Shown here piece by piece: positions 1 through 5,691 of a DNA stretch of 5,691 nt (the first letter of the stretch is position 1; each line of letters begins with the position of its first letter). The notes under the pieces were generated by a model. That model was given only the letters and a program-made list of their open reading frames with translations. It was not told where the DNA came from and searched no databases. The position numbers and the translations under genes are program-made. Where the stretch lies: NCBI GenBank assembly GCA_028818995.1, contig JAPPMR010000571.1:1-5691 (forward strand), in the 5' to 3' direction. The DNA comes from Candidatus Poribacteria bacterium. GTDB lineage: Bacteria > Poribacteria > WGA-4E > WGA-3G.

Positions 1-62
1 TTGATTTCATTCGCAGCATGAACTATTGTTTGAACCGCTTCAATTTCTTGTAAAAAAGGCAT
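1..62 (-). CDS. possible 5' end of an unidentified minus-strand gene (partial)
   Basis: Reading leftward from an ATG at 62-60, the frame stays open to the window edge for 20 codons (MPFLQEIEAVQTIVHAANEI) and has a coding-like, amphipathic composition. A TGA immediately precedes the ATG in frame, so the frame cannot begin further upstream. No Shine-Dalgarno lies upstream, and the ATG itself belongs to the dispersed repeat at 58-87 (its AATGCC end). It may be a real gene start, an older gene cut by repeat insertion, or chance. I do not recognise the protein. Confidence 0.2.
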   Translation of the reverse strand, partial: MPFLQEIEAVQTIVHAANEI

Positions 63-87
63 TCATAGCGTTGATTTATGGGTTTCG
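58..87 (-). repeat. left copy of dispersed 30-bp inverted repeat
   Basis: Positions 58-87 are the reverse complement of 957-986 with 29 of 30 bases matching by eye. The similarity weakens but continues inward (88-110 against 937-956), where both copies carry a GTAGGT(T/C)GGG-like module. The two copies bracket the 242-residue gene in opposite orientation. A 20-bp part recurs in direct orientation at 1065-1084, so this is a dispersed family and not a unique pair. Confidence 0.85.
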
Positions 88-128
88 CTGAGACTTTGCC
101 CGACCTACAACACGGTTTCCATCTGATT

Positions 129-857
129 TTACTCGTCAACTTTTATTGTCTCTGTATCTGTGATGATTACTTGTTCTACATTATCCCCTTCTAACAGAGA
201 CGGATCTATATCGGGACCAGTACCATCAGTGGAAATAAAAACTTTTGCGTCCTGACCTTTGTTCTGTTGTAGTATCGTTAGAACACGCATCAAATTCTGT
301 CGATTTTCCTGCTGATCCTCAGGTAAAACCGCAATCCAATCCTCAAAAAGCGCAGTAACATCCTCAAGGTTGACGGGTCCCCCGGACATCTGTTTCAGTC
401 TGTCCATTATCGATTCAACTTCTGGGGATTGCCCATATTTCTCTTGCAGATATTTCTGTGCTTTTTCAATGTCTTCCGCCTCTGCTTCACCATCCAAGAG
501 CGAGGTGACCTCTTCTGGTAATCCTAAAGCAGGAAGTAAATGTGTAGCATCAAACTCGGATTCCGCTGTTTTTTCTGCCGACACGGCTTTATCTTCTGTG
601 GTATTCGTCGACTCAGACTCGCTCGTCGCTTCTGATTTAACCTCAAGGTTTTTGTTAACCGACTCTGGCGATGATGTGGAATTAGGTTGTTCTGAAGGTG
701 TGGCAGGTTCGGATGTTGTCGTGGACTGGAGAGGCACATCAAGCTCCGATGCAAAACGTTTATAACTCCACTGTGAGTATATGTAGACGCCTGATAAGAG
801 AAGTATAGCAATAAATGCTATACCGCCAATTATTTTTATATCAAATTGTTTGAACAT
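129..857 (-). CDS. single-pass membrane-anchored protein of unknown function, 242 aa
   Basis: I do not recognise this family. The chosen start is the ATG at 857-855, because GGAG sits 5 nt upstream; an in-frame ATG at 890 would add 11 residues but has no ribosome binding site. Residues 1-8 are short and charged, and residues 9-28 form one strong hydrophobic helix, so the protein is probably anchored N-in with the rest outside the cytoplasm. Residues about 45-102 are a low-complexity Ser/Thr/Glu/Pro stalk. Residues about 103-200 look helical and acidic, with a conspicuous Gly-Glu-Ala-Glu-Ala-Glu-Asp stretch near 123. The tail (203-242) is acidic and may be beta-rich. No catalytic motif, cysteine pair or lipobox is visible. 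It is on the same strand as the sigma-propeller gene but 613 bp of repeats away, so a shared operon is doubtful. Inverted repeat copies flank it on both sides. Confidence 0.8.
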   Translation of the reverse strand: MFKQFDIKIIGGIAFIAILLLSGVYIYSQWSYKRFASELDVPLQSTTTSEPATPSEQPNSTSSPESVNKNLEVKSEATSESESTNTTEDKAVSAEKTAESEFDATHLLPALGLPEEVTSLLDGEAEAEDIEKAQKYLQEKYGQSPEVESIMDRLKQMSGGPVNLEDVTALFEDWIAVLPEDQQENRQNLMRVLTILQQNKGQDAKVFISTDGTGPDIDPSLLEGDNVEQVIITDTETIKVDE

Positions 858-862
858 GTTTT

Positions 863-866
863 CTCC
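863..866 (-). promoter_or_regulatory. ribosome binding site that decides the start of the 242-aa gene
   Basis: On the minus strand AAAAGGAGAAAAC precedes the ATG at 857-855, giving a GGAG core with a 5-nt spacer. The alternative ATG at 890 is preceded by ACTACTAT, with no purine-rich element. The shorter start is therefore preferred. Confidence 0.8.
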
Positions 867-936
867 TTTTTTCTCAATGTTAACTTGCATATAGTAGTTT
901 GTAGTTAGGATTTCGCGTTGCTCTTACCCATAGTTC

Positions 937-986
937 TTGTAGGTTGGGTTGAGGGACGAAACCCATAAATCAACGGTATGAATGCC
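937..986 (+). repeat. right copy of dispersed repeat, inverted relative to 58-110
   Basis: The outer 30 bp (957-986) mirror 58-87 with a single mismatch (G at 975). The inner part (937-956) begins TTGTAGGTTGGGTTGAGGG and resembles 88-110 more loosely. The copy runs on into the palindrome AATGCC-ATTA-GGCATT at 981-996. Confidence 0.85.
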
Positions 987-1053
987 ATTAGGCATTCCCC
1001 GGGGGTCAACTTAAGCAATTTTCAAACAGGGAAAACCCTCTTGAGCCCCGCTG

Positions 1054-1084
1054 AATGCCATAAAGGCATTCATAGCGTTGATTT
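1054..1084 (+). repeat. third copy of the GGCATTCATAGCGTTGATTT module with palindromic end
   Basis: Positions 1065-1084 repeat 58-77 exactly in the same orientation and match the complement of 967-986 with one mismatch. The left side forms the small palindrome AATGCC (1054-1059) / GGCATT (1065-1070), as at 981-996. The downstream sequence differs (GGTAGGGACG in place of ATGGGTTTCG), so different modules are joined to a common core. Confidence 0.8.
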
Positions 1085-1249
1085 GGTAGGGACGATATGT
1101 TTATAGAAAACGGATAATCCCTCTCTTGAGCCCCATAGGGGCGGTATGTTGTCGCCTCAGTCCACCAGTCAGATATGTCGTTCCTACGGAACTCAAGAGG
1201 CGGTGGGTAACATATTTCTATAAACATATCGTCCCTACCAAATCAACGC
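1075..1249. repeat. MITE-like 175-bp element with perfect 35-bp terminal inverted repeats
   Basis: Positions 1075-1109 and 1215-1249 are exact reverse complements over 35 bp (core GGTAGGGACGATATG). Inside lie a further stem, CTCTTGAG (1123-1130) with CTCAAGAG (1192-1199), and a CCCC-ATA-GGGG hairpin (1131-1141), so the whole segment could fold as one long stem in RNA or a cruciform in DNA. There is no transposase and no coding potential. No convincing target duplication is visible next to the ends. It could be a miniature transposable element or a REP-like dispersed palindrome. Confidence 0.65.
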
Positions 1250-1271
1250 CAAATGCGCTTTTTGGCATTTG
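1250..1271. repeat. small hairpin beside the 175-bp element
   Basis: CAAATGC (1250-1256) pairs with GCATTTG (1265-1271) around an 8-nt T-rich loop. It directly abuts the right end of the 35-bp inverted repeat and resembles the AATGCC/GGCATT palindromes on the other side. Confidence 0.5.
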
Positions 1272-1373
1272 TCGGGACTAAATATGGGACAGTTTCAATC
1301 ACTATAAGGGTTGAAAAGCATTCATCAAAACGTAGACATCTTCTTAAGTTGACACCTATGGGGTTGAGGGACG

Positions 1374-1439
1374 AAACCCAACATTTTAACAAGGTATTCT
1401 TCGCAAAGATGTTGGGTTTTATCTGTGGTCCAACCCAAC
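1374..1439. repeat. overlapping, mutually exclusive hairpins downstream of the sigma-propeller gene
   Basis: AAACCCAACAT (1374-1384) pairs perfectly with ATGTTGGGTTT (1409-1419). The same right arm also pairs in GTTGGGTT (1411-1418) with AACCCAAC (1432-1439). Only one stem can form at a time. The cluster starts 32 bp past the stop codon of the minus-strand gene and could act as a 3' end structure, but there is no T run after either stem. Confidence 0.6.
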
Positions 1440-1470
1440 TTACAGGATATTATAGATATAAGTTGAATAT

Positions 1471-4400
1471 TTATTTTTTACCGTTCTCCGAATCATCAAG
1501 TGTAAAGCGGAACACACCTTTTCCTTGTGTTCCAATGTAGACCGTATTCCCATCCACCTCAAAGGTAGAAACAGAATGTGTAATTTCAGGTGTGACCTGC
1601 CGCCATGTCCTTGAATTCTCGGATAATTGATACACTTTTTGCCCGGATAGACCGTAGACGATTGATTTATCCACCGCAAATCTATCCAAGACAAGAAGTT
1701 CGCCTTGCGTATCCGTGATGGCTTGCCAATCCGTTCCATTGATTGATCGGGCAACGCCTTTATCGGTTGCGACATAGACGGTTTTTCCTACAATAATGAT
1801 TTGCTTGTAACTTTCAACATGAAATGGAAGATCTGCGGTGGCATGTTTCCAAGTGTCCCCTTCATCAAAGGATTGCATGAGACGTCCATCCCGCATGCCG
1901 ACATAAACAGTGTTTTTCGAAACAGCAAGTCTGAAATTATTAACAAAAGTATTGTTTCCTAGGTTTTCAAAATTAGTATCAATTTGGCCTGTATCTACCA
2001 GTCCGGTGTCATACCATTCTGTGGTGCCGGGTTTCCATCTCAAGAGTTTCTGCTCGTATTCTACATAGTAGGCTGCCCCACTCACCGCAAAACTTCCGTA
2101 AGGTGATACCATGAAAAAATTAGCGTCAACGACGTGATTCGTTAAAGTCAGACCTTTGTTTATGGGGTTAATGTCAACTGAATTGTCTGGATTTAAAGGT
2201 ATGTCAATGAGGCGTTTTTTCTCTTCATCAAACGTATATGTTTCCACCACAACTTTATTCGGGTCCGGCGGCTTCTTTTCTTCAATTACTGGCACATCTG
2301 GGATTTCGATGAACCTATTCTCATCGTGTGAAAATCTGAAAATTCTAAGAATAGAATCTTTTTCGTTCTTGGCGTATAGCGTGCCATCATATTCGACTAA
2401 AGATTCGTATTTATGTGCGTCTCCAGCAACCGGTGTCCACGAATCCCCACTGTCAGTGGAACTTACTACCATGAGTGGACCGATGTTCGCGTAGAGTGTG
2501 TTGTTCATGAAAATCAACTGGTTGATAAATGTGTTGATGATCCCTGTATCCAATTTATGCCACGATGCACCGTCATCGGTTGTGCGATGAATCCCGGATA
2601 ATCCGCTTCTATAGGCGGTGTTGTCATTCAATAGGACAACACCTGAAACATGATCCGCATTACTTATATTATCTAAATGTATCCATGTCTTACCGCCATT
2701 AATTGAGTAGAAATGATACTTCCCAACGACCACTATGACCTTTTCCCCGGATGCTGCTAAGTGGATAGATGGACTTTCAATGATGGCTGTCCAATATAAT
2801 GGTGACAAATTCTCACGTACATAGTTGTCTTTATTGTCTGCGGCATCCAGTTTCGGCGTTATAATATTCCATGAATTCCCAATGTCGTTTGAGTGATAAA
2901 GGGACCATGCGGTCTGTTTTAATTTAAATGGGGCTGATTCTAAATTTATTTTCAACGTATCTAATGCTATATCTATCCCAGTAGAACGATTTTCTTCAAC
3001 GTGCTGTGCCGCTACATATAGGTTGTTTTCTGTGACGACTAACGCTGAGATGTAAAGTGTTTTGTCTTGCACATTCTCTGGATCAATCAATACCTGTTCC
3101 CATACATTGTTATTGAGGCGGTATAATCCTTTATTCGTGCCAGCGAAAACTGTGTCTTGAATAGCAGCAATTGTTTGGATTTTCGTATCTTCCAAGCCTT
3201 TGAGCAACGGTGTCCATGTTTTACCAATATCGTCTGTTCGGAAAACACCATTTCTGTAAGCGAGATAGATTGTCATATCTGGGGCACCGTCTGTTATGAC
3301 TAAGCCAACAGGATGCACTGCATACACGTCCGTAATTCTATTTACATTTGTCCCTTTACAAAGCGTCTCCCATGTTTCACCCCTATCATACGATTCTAAT
3401 ATCGCTATATCGGTGGCAAGGTAGAGTATATCGGCACTCTGACTTTCTGCAACGGGCCACCACCATCCGTCATCAAATAGTGGCAGTGACGGACCTTTGA
3501 TTGTGTTTATAAGTTTCCATGCTTGTTCATCATCAGAAAATCTGTAGAGCCCATCTGACGTGCCGGCATACATGTCACCTCTTGTGGTTGTAAATAAAGT
3601 TCCGATTGCACCGCCTTCTGGACCTTTCGCTTGCGTCCACTCTAATTTCGCATCTGATTTCACTTCATCGTCCGCTTGTGCTGCGGCGAATAGGGGTGTG
3701 TCCGGTTGCTGTTCTGACCCGTTATTATTGCCGATTACATCTGACCTTCCGACCTGATTTCGCACTGCTGTTTCTGCAGGAGAATCAAGGACAAATTGTG
3801 CGTCAACAATTTCAATCGTTGATCCTGATGTTGCTTCTAAGCTATAGGGTTTCTGGAAACGAAGTAGATGTTTCCCGCCAACGCCCATCAGCAGTAAGGC
3901 GATTATCGCGGACACAGCGGATATACCTATCGGCACGAACGGTTTGCTCACAGATAGTGGTGCTGTCGGTTCGAGTTGTGATATTTTCTTCATAATATTT
4001 TCTGTTATCTGTGTTGGGAACTGGACACTACTAAGATTTTCTCTAATCAATGTTTCTTCCTCCTTTAACCGCACTCGCGCACGGCGAAGTCGGCTTTTAA
4101 TCGTGTTAATAGATACACCTAAAAACTTACCAATCTCTTTAGCAGTCATTTCGCCTAAATAATAAAGAGTTATAACAGTCCGTTCACTTTCAGGCAGTTT
4201 TTTAAGAAGTTTGTTTACAATTTCAAGTCGTCTCGCGGTCGTCTCTCTATCCCTCTGTTCGGATAAATACTTGTTATATGAAGATGCGTCAATCTCTGAC
4301 ATTGATGTGCCTTCTAATGATTGCATAGTTAATTTTCTCTTTTGCTTCCATTTGATACACAAACGATTAGCAATTACGTATAACCATCCAGCAAATTGGC

Positions 4401-4598
4401 TTGGATTTTTAAGGGTGGAAAGATTTTTATAGACTTGGATGAAGTATCTTGAGTAATCTCTTCTGCATGGTGGAAATCGCCTATTTTCCGCCATGCGAAA
4501 GCATGAACACCTTTTCGATACTTTTCAACTAAGGCGCTGAATGCAGCATCGTCCCCTAATAATATTTTGCGTATGAGTAGAACATCGTCATCTACCAT
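1471..4598 (-). CDS. ECF sigma factor fused to a transmembrane helix and Asp-box beta-propeller (one frameshift near 4442)
   Basis: With one missing base restored near 4442 this reads as 1042 residues. Residues about 5-89 are sigma region 2, ending in the region 2.4 helix FAGWLYVIANRLCIKW. Residues about 128-181 are region 4 with the helix-turn-helix AKEIGKFLGVSINTIKSRLRRAR. A linker leads to one hydrophobic helix at about 221-241. From about 320 to the end lie beta-propeller blades with recurring VY-x-GT-x-x-G strands and Asp-box-like motifs (S-x-D-x-G-x-x-W) near 403, 455, 570, 632, 673, 714, 910 and 952. ECF factors normally have about 200 residues and direct RNA polymerase to stress or envelope regulons. 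Here the sigma part would be cytoplasmic and the propeller outside. No zinc-binding anti-sigma domain is seen. The start ATG has GGAG 7 nt upstream. As read, translation from it would stop at 4374, leaving a 74-residue product. An internal ATG at 4494 opens the rest but lacks a ribosome binding site. Confidence 0.88.
4441..4445 (-). other. single-base deletion site in sigma region 2
   Basis: Up to the Thr codon at 4445-4443 the upstream frame reads AEEITQDT, a standard region 2 sequence. From 4440 leftward the downstream frame reads IQVYKNLSTLKNPSQFAGW, its natural continuation. Adding one T to the run ACTTC (to give ACTTTC) joins them as ...QDTFIQVYK.... No slippery heptamer is visible, so programmed frameshifting is unlikely. 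Confidence 0.85.
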
Positions 4599-4605
4599 CT
4601 AAGTA

Positions 4606-4609
4606 CTCC
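4606..4609 (-). promoter_or_regulatory. ribosome binding site of the sigma-propeller gene
   Basis: On the minus strand TTTTGGAGTACTTAGATG places GGAG 7 nt before the ATG at 4598-4596. This supports translation starting at sigma residue 1 and not at the later ATG at 4494. Confidence 0.8.
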
Positions 4610-4652
4610 AAAATCGTTTGATAAGATCGGTGTATACTATATTCACACTTCA

Positions 4653-4675
4653 TTAGCGGAAAATGTTCCCACTAA
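4653..4675. promoter_or_regulatory. dyad in the leader of the sigma-propeller gene
   Basis: TTAGCGGAA (4653-4661) and TTCCCACTAA (4666-4675) form an inverted repeat around the 4-nt loop AATG, with one wobble pair and one bulged base. It lies 55-77 bp upstream of the start codon. It may be an operator or an mRNA hairpin. On the minus strand it contains GGGAAC, which resembles the GGAAC core of many ECF -35 elements, but I see no matching -10, so autoregulation is only a possibility. Confidence 0.4.
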
Positions 4676-4721
4676 CGAACTAATTATCTGTTGTGAATAA
4701 ATACACTCCATGCTTTTAACT

Positions 4722-4750
4722 ATTATAAGATACTATTTTGGAACTGAAAG
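4722..4750 (-). promoter_or_regulatory. candidate housekeeping promoter for the sigma-propeller gene
   Basis: The minus strand carries a perfect TATAAT (4727-4722) with a weak -35, CTTTCA (4750-4745), at a 17-bp spacing. It would give a leader of roughly 115 nt containing the dyad and ribosome binding site. AT-rich sequence makes a chance TATAAT likely, and the -35 matches TTGACA at only three positions. Confidence 0.35.
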
Positions 4751-4822
4751 GGTGCATAAAATTAGCTAAGGTAGGAAAAGTGGTAAATATAACGTGAACT
4801 CGGTATAAGCAATTTTGGAGAA

Positions 4823-5691
4823 TTGGTGTGGTTAGGAAACCGCACCATAGGCATCAATTTAGTGGGTTTTTGCTGCATTTTCAAGATATTCCAATGTTGT
4901 GTCTCTATTAGCACGCCTCTCAATGTAGCACCCGTTTTGGAAAGCGCGTTTTATTTCATCTGGTTAGCTAATCCAGACGCAACCTATACCGAACTTGCCC
5001 AGACTGCGGGTGTTCTCGGCACACCTATCACACGACAAGCGATTGAACAGCGTTTTACGCCCGAAGCTGCAGCAACTTTAAAAATCACACTTGAAGCAGC
5101 TGTGGCTGAGCTCATTTCTGCCGATCCACAGACGCTCCCGCTGCTCAAACAGTTCAATGGTGTCACTTACAAGACAGCACTTGGATTTCCCTTCCCGACG
5201 AACTTGCTGACACTTGGAAAGGGGGGCATCAAAAGAACAACACGAACAAAGCTGCGGTAAAACTTCAACTCCGATTTGATGTTGCCACCGGCACCTTTAA
5301 ATACTTTCAACTCACTGATGGTGTTACACAAGATTGCACAGCTAAAAAACAGATGCCGATACTTACGCCAGGGAGTTTACGCTTGGCAGACCACGGTTAT
5401 TTTTCACTTGACACCCTCGGGAAACTTTCCGACGCAGGTGTCTTTTGGATAACACAGTTGAAAGTCGATTGCTCCCTTTTTGATGATGCAGCACCCTTTG
5501 TTTACTAAAATGGCTGATGCCCCAAACCACAAATAGTTGTGAAACACAAGTCTTTGTCGGGAAAACAAAGCGTATCCAAGCGCGTCTGGTGGCTCAAAGA
5601 CTTCCGAACAGGAAACTCAAAACGCCTCAAGGAGATCAAATATCGCGCAAATCGGAAACAAAAGACACCTTCAAAGAGGCGACTACAACTC
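4823..5691 (+). pseudogene. IS4-family (DDE) transposase, frameshifted and cut by the window edge
   Basis: Four or five frames must be joined. Frame 4823-5164 contains WLANPDATYTELAQTAGVLG and QAIEQRFTPEAAATL, typical of the N-terminal part of IS4 transposases. From 5167 the next frame reads LQDSTWISLPDELADTWKGG, with the first catalytic Asp at 5173-5175, then LADHGYFSLD with the second Asp at 5389-5391, stopping at 5506. A third frame from 5505 reads LKWLMPQ and QVFVGKTKRIQARLVAQRL, followed by shifts near 5607 and 5622 to RANRKQKTPSKRRLQL at the edge. Each step is explained by one missing base, and no in-frame nonsense substitution is needed. The catalytic Glu would lie beyond the window. 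Before about 4931 the match is unclear and more frameshifts are possible. It transcribes away from the sigma-propeller gene, and no terminal inverted repeat was identified. Confidence 0.85.
4825..4846. repeat. hairpin GGTGTGGTT/AACCGCACC at the left border of the transposase region
   Basis: GGTGTGGTT (4825-4833) and AACCGCACC (4838-4846) form a 9-bp stem with one G-T wobble and loop AGGA. It overlaps the first codons of the open frame used by the transposase remnant. That suggests those codons are not the real transposase start. It looks like a dispersed palindrome marking or adjoining the insertion border. Confidence 0.6.

Larger units (their letters stand above)
1005..1353. repeat. 11-bp inverted repeat enclosing the repeat cluster; possible interrupted palindrome
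   Basis: GTCAACTTAAG at 1005-1015 and CTTAAGTTGAC at 1343-1353 are perfect reverse complements. Fused over their shared CTTAAG they would give the 16-bp palindrome GTCAACTTAAGTTGAC. This fits insertion of about 327 bp (1016-1342) with a 6-bp duplication, but the ends of that segment are not inverted repeats of each other. Two independent palindromic modules would explain it equally well. Confidence 0.4.
858..1470. other. 613-bp gene-free block of nested repeats
   Basis: No credible gene is present. The short open frames here read through palindromic repeats and have no ribosome binding site. The block is a mosaic of modules. There is a GTAGGTTGGGTTGAGGGACGAA-type module at 939-960 that partly recurs at 1361-1380. 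There are AATGCC...GGCATT palindromes at 981-996 and 1054-1070. A 12-bp direct repeat CTCTTGAGCCCC occurs at 1038-1049 and 1123-1134. A perfect 35-bp inverted repeat and overlapping hairpins complete it. None of the hairpins is followed by a T run on the minus strand, so no canonical intrinsic terminator is called for the sigma-propeller gene. Confidence 0.75.

Noticed and set aside
370..765. 131-codon plus-strand open frame, Ser/Val-rich
   Set aside because: It is the complement of the Ser/Thr/Glu stalk of the 242-residue gene, and its composition is explained by that.
1006..1227. 73-codon minus-strand open frame inside the repeat block
   Set aside because: It reads across the 35-bp inverted repeat arm and CTCTTGAG repeats, has no ribosome binding site, and its peptide simply translates palindromic repeat DNA.
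1374..1439. Rho-independent terminator for the sigma-propeller gene
   Set aside because: Neither stem is followed by a T run in the minus-strand direction.
937..1440. CRISPR array
   Set aside because: Repeats are inverted and irregularly spaced, with no uniform spacers and no cas genes.
1253..1540. 95-codon plus-strand open frame
   Set aside because: It overlaps the hairpin cluster and the end of the sigma-propeller gene on the other strand; no protein-like features or start signal.
3606..3995. 129-codon plus-strand open frame opposite the sigma-propeller gene
   Set aside because: Antisense to the linker and membrane helix of a clearly coding frame; no recognisable domain.
4436..4450. Programmed ribosomal frameshift in the sigma gene
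   Set aside because: No slippery heptamer or obvious stimulatory structure; the simple one-T omission explains it.
4441..4494. Start of the propeller gene at the ATG at 4494
   Set aside because: The first residues from that ATG are an out-of-frame reading of sigma region 2, no ribosome binding site precedes it, and the true frame upstream starts at 4598 with GGAG.
4823..4930. Genuine transposase N-terminus beginning with the TTG at 4823
   Set aside because: The first codons lie in a hairpin repeat, and the residues before about 4931 do not read like the family; other frames (for example one giving SLLARL near 4900) hint at further frameshifts but are too short to call.

Overview
The window looks like an accessory region of a mid-to-low-GC bacterial genome. 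The best guess at a host is Candidatus Poribacteria or a close relative. That rests on recognition only, with no search run: an ECF sigma factor fused through one transmembrane helix to a long beta-propeller, dispersed short repeats of the GTAGGTTGGGTT...GAAACCC type, and an IS4-type transposase sequence that I associate with that phylum.

Layout: positions 1-128 hold a copy of a dispersed repeat and possibly the start of a further minus-strand reading frame. Positions 129-857 (minus) encode a 242-residue single-pass membrane protein of unknown function with a Ser/Thr/Glu-rich stalk. Positions 858-1470 are a 613-bp gene-free block of nested palindromes and inverted repeats: a 30-bp repeat inverted relative to the copy at 58-87, a perfect 35-bp inverted repeat spanning 1075-1249, and overlapping hairpins at 1374-1439. 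Positions 1471-4598 (minus) encode the main gene: ECF sigma factor regions 2 and 4, one hydrophobic helix, then about 720 residues of Asp-box beta-propeller. It is broken in sigma region 2 by one missing base near 4442. Positions 4599-4822 form its leader, with a good Shine-Dalgarno, a dyad and a candidate promoter. From about 4823 to the right edge (plus) lies a frameshifted IS4-family transposase that runs off the window.

The sigma-propeller protein suggests a one-piece signalling device: an outside sensor covalently tied to a cytoplasmic sigma factor, with no separate anti-sigma factor. This is inferred from the architecture. The 242-residue gene lies downstream on the same strand, but 613 bp of repeats separate them, so co-transcription is doubtful. 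All five frameshifts inferred in the window are single missing bases, which leaves open sequencing error as well as real gene decay.
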